Shown here in pieces: positions 1 through 8,100 of a stretch of DNA of 16,358 bases; within the stretch, counting starts at the first letter, position 1, and each line of letters begins with the position of its first letter. This DNA comes from Neisseriales bacterium (GTDB lineage Bacteria > Pseudomonadota > Gammaproteobacteria > Burkholderiales > UBA11063), in NCBI GenBank assembly GCA_008017145.1, contig SSGY01000042.1:1-16358 (forward strand), written 5' to 3'. Position numbers and translations under genes: made by a program. The notes below the pieces were generated by a model. The model made no database searches. It was not told the origin of the DNA and saw nothing but the letters and a program-made list of their open reading frames with translations.

Positions 1-89
1 GCAACAATATCAATTGCACCTAATGCAGTAATCTCGTCTGCCAGTAATTGCTCTAATCCACGCACTGTAGTTACAAAACATGCTAACAC
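1..89 (-). CDS. rlmL: RlmL-like 23S rRNA guanine methyltransferase, N-terminal fragment (cut by window edge)
   Basis: Only the first 29 codons are in the window. The reading frame opens after an in-frame stop at 102-104, and the best start is GTG at 87-89, with GGA at 96-98 as a weak ribosome binding site. The visible peptide contains FVTTVRGLEQLLADEI followed by TALGAIDIV. This matches the N-terminus of the RlmL/YcbY group of THUMP-domain RNA methyltransferases, where a 'RGLEELL..EL..LGA' segment comes just before the THUMP domain. Enzymes of this group methylate a guanine of 23S rRNA (m2G2445 in E. coli). The catalytic part lies outside the window, so the exact modification site is inferred. 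It is divergent from hpf; the two share a 189-bp intergenic region. Confidence 0.75.
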   Translation of the reverse strand, partial: MLACFVTTVRGLEQLLADEITALGAIDIV

Positions 90-122
90 TATATATCCAA
101 TTTAAAACAAATAATTAGGCGA

Positions 123-131
123 ATTGTAGCA
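123..131 (-). promoter_or_regulatory. Candidate extended -10 promoter of the rlmL-like gene
   Basis: Read on the minus strand, 131 to 123 is TGCTACAAT, an extended -10 (TGn) joined to a five-of-six match to TATAAT. No convincing -35 lies at 16-18 bp; a TTGTCA at 150-155 is 21 bp away. It would place transcription start about 27 nt before the GTG start. Confidence 0.4.
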
Positions 132-170
132 CAGTAAGCCTATTTTTTTTGACAAATATCTTTAAAAATT

Positions 171-201
171 TTGCGCAAAGCTTATTATTTAGAGCTATAA
201 T
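171..201 (+). promoter_or_regulatory. Candidate hpf promoter
   Basis: A perfect TATAAT lies at 196-201. The best upstream partner is TTGCGC at 171-176, with a long 19-bp spacer, inside the palindrome TTTGCGCAAA (170-179). Transcription would start near 208, giving a leader of about 70 nt. A consensus TTGACA also occurs at 230-235, but nothing convincing sits 16-18 bp downstream of it, so the TATAAT is preferred. Confidence 0.35.
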
Positions 202-278
202 AGCCCTATAAGTCAACAAGTATGTTGGCTTGACAGTTTTTTTATCTGTTATGTGTATCAAAGACGAAAGGAACGTCC

Positions 279-647
279 ATGAAAAACTTATCAATTTTAT
301 GCAAAGATTTTGACTTAACTGACGCGATTAAACTTTATGCCACAGAAAAACTATCTGCGCTAAATAAGTATTTCCCAAATAATGGTTCGGAAGCAAGTTT
401 TAATTTACGCCTAGGAAAAGTTACGCAAAGCCAACACAGTGGTAAGATATACTATGCTGAAGTCAGTATTAAATCACCAGAAAAAAACTTTGGTGCATTG
501 GTTGAATCTGATGATATTTACTCAGCATTGGATATGCTAAAAGACGATCTAGCTCATAATATTGCGCATTATAAAGACAAAGAACATAGCAAAAACATCC
601 GCAGCGCGCGCAAATTCAAGGAAGAGCTCCACACAACCGCAGAATAA
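279..647 (+). CDS. hpf: Ribosome hibernation promoting factor HPF (short form)
   Basis: This 122-residue protein belongs to the HPF/YfiA (RaiA) family. It binds the small ribosomal subunit near the decoding centre in stationary phase and shuts down or dimerises idle ribosomes. The sequence shows the beta-alpha-beta-beta-beta-alpha pattern of the family: the opening MKNLSILCKDFDLTDAIK strand and helix, a central YYAEVSIKSPEKN strand pair, then DDIYSALDMLKDDLAHNI as the second helix. A basic tail (HYKDKEHSKNIRSARKFK) follows. The length fits the short HPF/YfiA class; the long form has an extra C-terminal dimerisation domain that is absent here. The start is set by AAAGGAA at 267-273. That ribosome binding site sits in the loop of a small GACG/CGTC hairpin (263-277). 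Downstream is a palindromic terminator. Confidence 0.93.
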   Translation: MKNLSILCKDFDLTDAIKLYATEKLSALNKYFPNNGSEASFNLRLGKVTQSQHSGKIYYAEVSIKSPEKNFGALVESDDIYSALDMLKDDLAHNIAHYKDKEHSKNIRSARKFKEELHTTAE

Positions 648-650
648 TCT

Positions 651-712
651 CTACAATATAGAAAATAAAATATCCAGATAAAAATCTGGATATTTTATTT
701 TCTATATTGTAG
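651..712. terminator. Bidirectional terminator, 29-bp perfect palindrome
   Basis: The arms 651-679 and 684-712 are exact reverse complements (29 bp) around an AAAA loop (680-683). The inner part is CCAGAT/ATCTGG and the outer part is A/T-rich, giving a T-rich tail in either direction. It lies between the convergent hpf (stop 645-647) and nifJ (stop 702-704). The last codons of nifJ are inside the right arm. Confidence 0.85.
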
Positions 713-3700
713 CACTACTTGGCATATTTGCCAGATACTGATAATATTCAAAGCGACGCATAATATTTTCTTGTGCCTGCTCTAAAAACTCCGCTGCAAG
801 TTTCGCATCTTGCTGACTTACACCACGAAAGCGGTTTTCAGAGTTAAAATATTCACTCAGTGGAAGCATTGGTGCTTTACTATCCAGCTGTAGCGGTTGT
901 TTATTTTGGCTAATTAATAGTGGATTAAAGCGATAAAGCAGCCAATAGCCACTTTGTACCGCTCGGCGTTGCTGCTCAGCACCATGCGTCATATCAATCC
1001 CATGCGCGATACATTGTGCATAGGCAATTACGATTGCCGGACCATCATAAGACTCTGCTTCATTTAACGCACGGATGGCTTGCATAGGATTTGCTTCCAG
1101 TGCGATTTGAGCAACATATACATGACGATAACTCATTGCAAGCATGCCCAAATCTTTTTTGAACATATTTTTACCTGCGCTGGCAAATTTGGCAATTGCA
1201 CCCAGCGGAGTGGATTTGGACATCTGCCCACCAGTATTGGAATAGCTTTCGGTATCCAAAATCAAAAGCTTAACTTTTCTACCACTGGCAATTACATGAT
1301 CCAAGCCACCATAGCCAATATCATACGCCCAACCATCGCCACCTAATGCCCACACGCTTTTATCTAGCACATGATCAATGATTTCGAGTAGTTGTTGGCT
1401 CTCTGTGCTGGTTTGCGCTTGTAACAATGTTTTGAGCTGTAAAATACGTTGGCGTTGTTCTTCAATTTCAGCTGCGCTTTGCGGTTTCGCATTTAAAATT
1501 GCTAAAATTAACTCTTCTGCATCAGTCACTTGATGATTTTTAATGAGATTTAACAACATTAAACGTGCTTTTTCCTGCAGCTGTTCTTGTGCTAAGCGCA
1601 TACCTAAAGCAAATTCGGCATTATCTTCAAAGAGTGAGTTTGCCCATGCCGGGCCACGTCCCTGATCATTGGTGCAGTAAGGGGTAGTCGGTAAATTTCC
1701 GCCAAAAATCGAAGAGCAACCCGTTGCATTGGCAATTATTAAACGATCACCAATTAATTGGGTTAATAATTTGATATACGGCGTTTCACCACAACCAGAA
1801 CACGCACCAGAAAACTCAAATAGCGGCTGCATCAGCTGGCTACCTTTGAGGTTGTTGATTCCTCCAACAACTTCTGCGGCATGAGTTTCACTCAGTTTGC
1901 TAAAGAACGCAAAGTTTTCCCGCTCTGCAGTCAAGACTGGCGCAGGGGCAATCATATTGAGTGCCTTGCGACCATTAAACTCACCATCCGCATTTTTTTC
2001 TAAAACCGGGCAGATATTAAAGCAGGCATCGCAGCCAGTACAATCTTCGGGGGCAACTTGCAATGAGTATTGTTTATCCTGAAAGCCTTTGATTTTAGCT
2101 TTCTCATGTTTAAAGCTCGGTGGAGCTGCAGCTAATTCGTCTAAAGCAAACACTTTGCTACGAATTGCAGCATGTGGGCAAACTAAGGTACATAGCCCAC
2201 ATTGAGTGCATAATGTCTGATTCCATTCGGGGATTTTGGCTGCAATATTCCGCTTTTCATATTTGGAAGTTGCACTTGGCCATGCTCCGTCATCCGGCAA
2301 GCTTGATACTGGAAGCTGGTCGCCCTGAAGTTTAAGCATTGGCGCGACAATTTTTTGCACAAAAGCACTCGCATCAGCACTAATCGGATTAGACATCGGA
2401 ATGCTACTCGTTACCTGATCTGGTAGATTAACTTCTTCGATTGCAGCAAGAGCAGAACCAACTGCTGCAATATTTTGCGCAACTACGTCCGCACCTTTAC
2501 GCGCATAAGTTTTTTGGATAGATTCTTTGATTGCACCGATTGCTCGCTCAAGTGGCAAAACTTGGCTCAACGCAAAAAATGCGCATTGCATAATCGTGTT
2601 AATTCGTTTACCAAGCTGATGTTGTGCAGCAATTTTATGTGCTTGGACATTGTATAAATGGATTTTTTTAGTAATTAATTGTGCTTGAAGCTGCTGAGGT
2701 AATTGTGCCCAGAGTTCACTAGCATTATATGAGCTAGCCAGCAATAGAGTAGCACCCTCTTCGGCATCAGCTAAAATATCATATTTGGACACAAAACTGA
2801 AATTATGGCAGGCAATAAAATTAGCTTTTTGGACTAGATAACTGCTTTGAATGGCTTGTTTGCCAAAGCGTAGGTGCGAAATGGTATAAGAACCTGATTT
2901 TTTAGAGTCGTATTCAAAAAAACCTTGTACCGCCAAATCACTATGTTCACCAATAATTTTGATTGAGTTTTTATTGGCGCTAACTGTACCATCCGAGCCC
3001 ATGCCGTAAAATTTACCACGGAAGTTATCCAAACACTCACTAGTAAAATTGATATCATAATCCAAACTAAGGTGAGTTACATCATCGTTGATTCCAACCA
3101 CAAATTTACGTTTTTGCTGTGTTTTGTTAAGTGACAAGTTATCAAAAACAGCTTTAACCATCGCAGGGGTAAATTCTTTGGAACTTAGTCCGTAACGCCC
3201 ACCGATAATATTAGGTAATTGTTTAAATGGAGCTTTGTCAGTTTCCCAAGCTTCAACTACTGCTGTTTTAATATCCAGATAGAGCGGTTCACCCAACGAA
3301 CCAGATTCTTTGGTACGGTCTAATACCGCAATTGCCTGCGTAGTTATTGGTAACTGACTGATAAAATCTTCGGCATAAAACGGACGATATAAATGAATTT
3401 TAATTGCGCCAACTTTTTCACCCTGTTGATTGAGTTTGGTAACGGTTTCATTAATGGTTTCACACGCAGAACCCATGGCAATAATTACTCGCGTTGCACC
3501 TGCAGCACCATAATATTCAAATGGCAGATAATTGCGACCAGTAACTTGAGCAAGGCGCTGCAAGTTATTTTTAATTATACCTTGAGCTTCTTGATAATAA
3601 CGATTACCAGCTTCACGTCCTTGAAAAAAAACATCCGGATTTTGTGCTGTACCTAAAATGTGTGGATTATCTGGTGTTAAACGTCGGCTACGGTGCGCCA

Positions 3701-4298
3701 GAACTGCTTCATGATTAATAAATTGTTTAATCGTCGCAAAATCAATAACTTCGATTTTATTGAGCTCATGTGACGTACGAAAACCATCAAATGCCAACAT
3801 GAATGGAATCCGTGATTCTAAGGTTGCATTTTGCGCAAGCAAAGATAAATCCATTACCTCTTGAACATTGCTGGCAAATAAAATTGCGAAGCCAGTATTT
3901 CTGGCAGCCATTACATCCGAGTGATCACAAAAAATAGATAAAGCGTGGCTGGCAATTGTTCGTGCAGTTACATAAAAAACAGTTGGCGTTAATTCTCCAG
4001 CGATTTTATGCATATTGGGAAGCATTAAGAGTAGGCCTTGTGATGCGGTAAAGGTTGTACTCAATGATCCAGCGGCCAAGGCACCATGAACAGTAGCAAC
4101 AGCTCCAGCTTCCGATTGTAATTCTGTAACGGAAGGAATTTGTCCCCAGATATTGGTTTCGCCATTGGCGGATTTTTCATCGGCAATTTCGCCTATCGTT
4201 GATGAGGGGGTGATTGGATAAATTGCAATTACTTCATTCGTTGCATGAGCAATATAGGCTGCCGCTGCATTACCATCCATTACCTGAAGCTGTTTCAT
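702..4298 (-). CDS. nifJ: Pyruvate:ferredoxin/flavodoxin oxidoreductase
   Basis: This is a single-chain PFOR of 1198 residues, the usual length. It converts pyruvate and CoA to acetyl-CoA and CO2 and reduces ferredoxin or flavodoxin. Domains appear in family order. The N-terminal pyruvate-binding domain carries IAIYPITPSS (about 24-33), QSEAGAVATVHGA and SQGLLLM. Two ferredoxin-type 4Fe-4S motifs follow at C697/C700/C703/C707 and C753/C756/C759/C763. The C-terminal thiamine diphosphate domain has GGDGWAYDIGYGG (about 986-998). The proximal cluster ligands are probably C833, C836, C861 and C1097, as in crystallised PFORs. The ATG at 4296-4298 aligns with known N-termini. The gene appears monocistronic, with its own extended -10 promoter and the palindromic terminator at 651-712. 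The enzyme is usually oxygen-sensitive, so microaerobic or redox-related use is likely, though the window does not show it. No frameshift or missing ligand was seen. Confidence 0.97.
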   Translation of the reverse strand: MKQLQVMDGNAAAAYIAHATNEVIAIYPITPSSTIGEIADEKSANGETNIWGQIPSVTELQSEAGAVATVHGALAAGSLSTTFTASQGLLLMLPNMHKIAGELTPTVFYVTARTIASHALSIFCDHSDVMAARNTGFAILFASNVQEVMDLSLLAQNATLESRIPFMLAFDGFRTSHELNKIEVIDFATIKQFINHEAVLAHRSRRLTPDNPHILGTAQNPDVFFQGREAGNRYYQEAQGIIKNNLQRLAQVTGRNYLPFEYYGAAGATRVIIAMGSACETINETVTKLNQQGEKVGAIKIHLYRPFYAEDFISQLPITTQAIAVLDRTKESGSLGEPLYLDIKTAVVEAWETDKAPFKQLPNIIGGRYGLSSKEFTPAMVKAVFDNLSLNKTQQKRKFVVGINDDVTHLSLDYDINFTSECLDNFRGKFYGMGSDGTVSANKNSIKIIGEHSDLAVQGFFEYDSKKSGSYTISHLRFGKQAIQSSYLVQKANFIACHNFSFVSKYDILADAEEGATLLLASSYNASELWAQLPQQLQAQLITKKIHLYNVQAHKIAAQHQLGKRINTIMQCAFFALSQVLPLERAIGAIKESIQKTYARKGADVVAQNIAAVGSALAAIEEVNLPDQVTSSIPMSNPISADASAFVQKIVAPMLKLQGDQLPVSSLPDDGAWPSATSKYEKRNIAAKIPEWNQTLCTQCGLCTLVCPHAAIRSKVFALDELAAAPPSFKHEKAKIKGFQDKQYSLQVAPEDCTGCDACFNICPVLEKNADGEFNGRKALNMIAPAPVLTAERENFAFFSKLSETHAAEVVGGINNLKGSQLMQPLFEFSGACSGCGETPYIKLLTQLIGDRLIIANATGCSSIFGGNLPTTPYCTNDQGRGPAWANSLFEDNAEFALGMRLAQEQLQEKARLMLLNLIKNHQVTDAEELILAILNAKPQSAAEIEEQRQRILQLKTLLQAQTSTESQQLLEIIDHVLDKSVWALGGDGWAYDIGYGGLDHVIASGRKVKLLILDTESYSNTGGQMSKSTPLGAIAKFASAGKNMFKKDLGMLAMSYRHVYVAQIALEANPMQAIRALNEAESYDGPAIVIAYAQCIAHGIDMTHGAEQQRRAVQSGYWLLYRFNPLLISQNKQPLQLDSKAPMLPLSEYFNSENRFRGVSQQDAKLAAEFLEQAQENIMRRFEYYQYLANMPSSATI

Positions 4299-4336
4299 TT
4301 TTTTACGCTTTCTGTTACAATATGAATTAAACCATT

Positions 4337-4345
4337 ATTATAACA
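4337..4345 (-). promoter_or_regulatory. Candidate nifJ promoter (extended -10)
   Basis: Read on the minus strand, 4345 to 4337 is TGTTATAAT, an extended -10 with a perfect TATAAT. No good -35 lies upstream, which is usual for extended -10 promoters. The leader would be about 32 nt. Confidence 0.5.
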
Positions 4346-4392
4346 TTGATATGCGTTTGCTTCCCAAACTAACATTATTAATTATATGGTTA

Positions 4393-4404
4393 ATTATCGA
4401 TAAT
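4393..4404. promoter_or_regulatory. 12-bp palindrome upstream of nifJ, possible operator
   Basis: ATTATCGATAAT is a perfect 12-bp palindrome about 50-60 bp upstream of the candidate nifJ -10. The position suits an activator site, but the sequence matches no FNR box (TTGAT-N4-ATCAA) and I cannot name a regulator. In A/T-rich DNA such a palindrome could be chance. Confidence 0.2.
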
Positions 4405-4504
4405 GCGCAGAATATTTTGCTAAAAAAATGTCTCTTCGCTAACTACTAAATTATATTATGTCATGATAGAATTGGTTTATTAATATAACTTAAAAGCTAA
4501 TATC

Positions 4505-5116
4505 TTAGTTTACATCAAAAATAAAAGCGTCATAAAATCCACAACTCCCACCGTTATTACACTGACGTGAATAATATGCATTTATATAATCAGCAATTTG
4601 TCCAAGATTATTACTTTGACTGGAGCTTGACGAAATACAAGATTCAGAAATTTTACCAACTTCGTCATAAAATTCAAATTTGATACTGCTGGTCCACATT
4701 GATTGTATAACACAGCCAGTTCCCTGAAAACTAAATTTATTGCACAAGTAATAGCTTGACTGATTATTAGTTGTATAGTATCCTTGTAGTGGATCAACCG
4801 AGCCACTAATTGAATAACCAGTCAAATAAACATTACATTGCGGTAGCTGATAGAATGAAACTTGCAGCTTATTTAGTAACGCATCATCATGGTTAAAGAC
4901 AAACGAAAGCTGCTTAGGCCATCCAGAGCTCTGAGCAGGCGATTCAGAACTAAAGCTAAGTATTGCAAAAAAGTTCTTAAGTTCGTCATCAACAGGTGGT
5001 GAGGGAGTCGGGCTAATCGTTGGACTTGGCGTAGGGTTGTCTCCCCCTCCTCCACTGCCACAGGAAATTAGACCAGAAATAGTTACTATTAATGTAAAAT
5101 AAATCAAATTTTTCAT
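4505..5116 (-). CDS. Small six-cysteine lipoprotein, paralogous to the N-terminal domain of the neighbouring RCC1-repeat lipoprotein
   Basis: This is a predicted lipoprotein of 203 residues and unknown function. The N-terminus is a hydrophobic signal peptide ending in the lipobox LISC (Cys19). A Gly run and a Pro/Ser/Thr-rich spacer (about 20-45) then tether a globular domain to the membrane. That domain (about 85-195) has six cysteines at 94, 125, 135, 160, 186 and 192. They match in order and spacing the six cysteines in residues 98-201 of the adjacent large lipoprotein, with shared local sequence (GYYTTNNQSSYYLCN here, GTYYTSDASNQYLCN there). Disulfide bonding in the periplasm or at the surface is likely. 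The gene lies 30 nt after the stop of the large lipoprotein gene, with AAGAG before the ATG, so co-transcription is likely. No homologue of known function is recognised. Confidence 0.8.
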   Translation of the reverse strand: MKNLIYFTLIVTISGLISCGSGGGGDNPTPSPTISPTPSPPVDDELKNFFAILSFSSESPAQSSGWPKQLSFVFNHDDALLNKLQVSFYQLPQCNVYLTGYSISGSVDPLQGYYTTNNQSSYYLCNKFSFQGTGCVIQSMWTSSIKFEFYDEVGKISESCISSSSSQSNNLGQIADYINAYYSRQCNNGGSCGFYDAFIFDVN

Positions 5117-5146
5117 TATTACTCTTATATTATGTAAAATATAAAT

Positions 5147-8100
5147 TTAATTAACTAATGTTGGAATATTCTTATTAACACCATCACCTGTACCTAATTG
5201 TCCAGAAAAATTATCTCCCCAACAGTAGCGCTTACCAGCATTGACTCCACTGGCTGCTATCGCACAAGCATAATTATTGCTGGTCCACACTTGACCAAAA
5301 GCACTTACTCCTGATGGCATCGTTACTGAAGTTGGAACATTGACATCGCTACTTGCACCGTTACCAATTTGTCCACTTGTGCCAAGTCCCCAACAGTAAA
5401 CTTTACCTGCACTTTCGCCACTACCGGCAAGCGCACAACTAAAATTAGGGTTAGTTGAAACCTGACTAAAGCTATCTACTCCTGAGGGCATCGTTACTGA
5501 AGTGGGAACATCAACATCACCATTTGCTCCATTACCAATTCTTCCACTACCACCTGCTCCCCAGCAGTAAACTTTACCAGCACTTTCGCCACTACCTGCA
5601 AGCGCACAACTAAAATTAGTATTAGTTGAAATCTGACTAAAACTATCTACTCCGGAGGGCATCGTTACTAAAGTTGGAACATTTACAATACTACTAGCTC
5701 CATTACCAATTTGTCCACTTGTGCCACTTCCCCAGCAGTAAACTTTACCTGCGTTCGTACCACTACCGGCAAGCGCACAACTAAAATTATCATTAGTTGA
5801 TACCTGACTAAAACTATCTACTCCTGAAGGCGTCGTTACTGAAGTTGGAACATTTACAGCACTATTCGCTCCATTACCAATTTGTCCACCTGTGCCACCT
5901 CCCCAACAGTATACCCTACCAGCATTTACACCACTACCGGCAAGCGCGCAACTAAAACTGGTATTAGTTGATACCTGACTAAAGCTATCTACTCCTGAAG
6001 GCGTCGTTACTAAAGTTGGAACATTGACACTACTATTTGCTCCATTACCAATTCGTCCATTAGTACCAGCTCCCCAGCAGTAAACTTTACCTGCGTTCGT
6101 ACCACTACCTGCAAGCGCACAACTAAAAAGAGAATTAGTCGATACCTGACTAAAACTATCTACTCCTGAAGGCATCGTTGCCTGAGTTGGAACATTTACA
6201 GTGCTATTCTCCCCATTACCAATTTGTCCAGTTGTGCCAGTTCCCCAGCAGTAAACTTTACCTGCGTTCGTACCACTACCAGCTATCGCGCAACTAAAAC
6301 TAGCATTAGTTGATAGCTGGTTGTAAGTACTAACACCTTCTGGCAGTTGGCTGGAAAGTGGAGCAGAAACTCCTGCACTTCCCATAGAAGAAACATTCAA
6401 GTTATTACCCCAACAGTAAACTTTACCTGTATTCCTGCCACTACTTGCTATCGCACAACTAAAATTATTGTTTGTTGAGATCTGAATAGAACTCTCCACT
6501 CCAGAGGGCATCGTTGCCTGAGTTGGAACATTGACAGTGCTACTAGCTCCATTGCCAATCTGTCCAATTGTGCCAACTCCCCAGCAGTAAACTTTGCCTG
6601 CGTTCGTACCACTACCTGCAAGCGCACAACTAAAACTGCTATTAGTTGATACCTGACTAAAACTATCTACTCCCGATGGCATCGTTGCCTGAGTTGGAAC
6701 ATTTACAGTGCTATTCGCCCCATTACCAATTTGTCCACTTCCGCCAGTTCCCCAGCAGTAAACTTTACCTGCGTTCGTACCACTACTAGCAAGCGCACAA
6801 CTAAAACTAGCATTAGTTGAAATCTGACTAAAACTATCCACTCCTGAAGGCATCGTTGCCTGAGTTGGAACATTTACAGTGCTATTCGCCCCATTACCAA
6901 TTTGTCCACTTGTGCCAAGTCCCCAACAGTAAACTTTACCTGCACTTTCGCCACTACCGGCAAGCGCACAACTAAAATTAACATTAGTCGATACCTGACT
7001 AAAACTATCTACCCCTGAGGGCATCGTTACTAAAGTAGGAACATTGACATTGCTAAATGCGCCATTACCAATTCGTCCATTAGAACCTGATCCCCAGCAA
7101 TAAACTTTGCCAGCACTTTCGCCACTACCTGCAAGCGCACAACTAAAACTAGAATTAGTCGATACCTGACTAAAACTATCCACTCCTGAAGGCATCGTTG
7201 CCTGAGTTGGAACATTTACAGCACTATTCGCTCCATTACCAATTTGTCCACTTGTACCAATTCCCCAGCAGTAGACTTTACCTGCGTTCGTACCACTACC
7301 GGCAATTGCACAGCTAAAGTTAGTATTAGTCGAGACTTGACTAAAGCCATCTACTCCGGAGGGCATCGTTACTGAGGTTGGAACATTGATATTACTATTT
7401 GCCCCATTACCAATTCTTCCATTTGAGCCAGTTCCCCAGCAGTAAACTTTACCTGCGTTCGTACCACTACTAGCTATCGCACAACTAAAACTGCTATTAG
7501 TTGATACCTGACTAAAGCCATCTACTCCTGCTGGCATCGTGACCGGAGTAGGAACATTTACAGCGCTATTCGCCCCATTGCCGATTTGTCCAGCTGTGCC
7601 AACTCCCCAACAGTAAATTTTACCTGCGTTCGTACCACTACCAGCTATCGCACAGCTAAAACTAGCATTAGTCGATACCTGACTAAAACTTTCAACTCCA
7701 TCAGGCATGATCGCTGGATATATCACATATCCATTACCAATAGCACCATTTGTTGGAGCTCCCCAGCATTCAAGATTATTATTCGAACTTTCGTTTAGAT
7801 AACAACTATTCGCAGCAGTAGCTGACGAATATGCTATTGAAAACGAATTTATACCAACTCCACTCGTTAAGTAGCTTGTTGAATAACCACAATTGCTACT
7901 GCTACAAGCTACTGGATTCTGCGGATCGCTATAATTTGCTGTCGCTTCATAACCATTGCCGTTAAACTGGTTATATAGGCAAAGAGACCTTGATGATGAA
8001 CCATTCGTAAAATTATAGATTATCTGCATCGATTTATAATCACCAGCCTGAGCACCAGCTAATGCTCCACTACATCCACTACGCGAATTATAATTGTATT

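Noticed and set aside
230..258. TTGACA as hpf -35 box
   Set aside because: No acceptable -10 lies 16-18 bp downstream (GTGTAT or TGTATC only), and it is part of a hairpin; the perfect TATAAT at 196-201 is preferred.
2183..2380. 65-codon minus-strand frame inside nifJ, with other short frames on both strands
   Set aside because: All lie within an intact, highly conserved nifJ frame and lack ribosome binding sites.
7586..7798. Plus-strand frame of 70 codons across the RCC1 array
   Set aside because: It is antisense to strongly conserved repeat codons, has no ribosome binding site and is a by-product of repeat composition.
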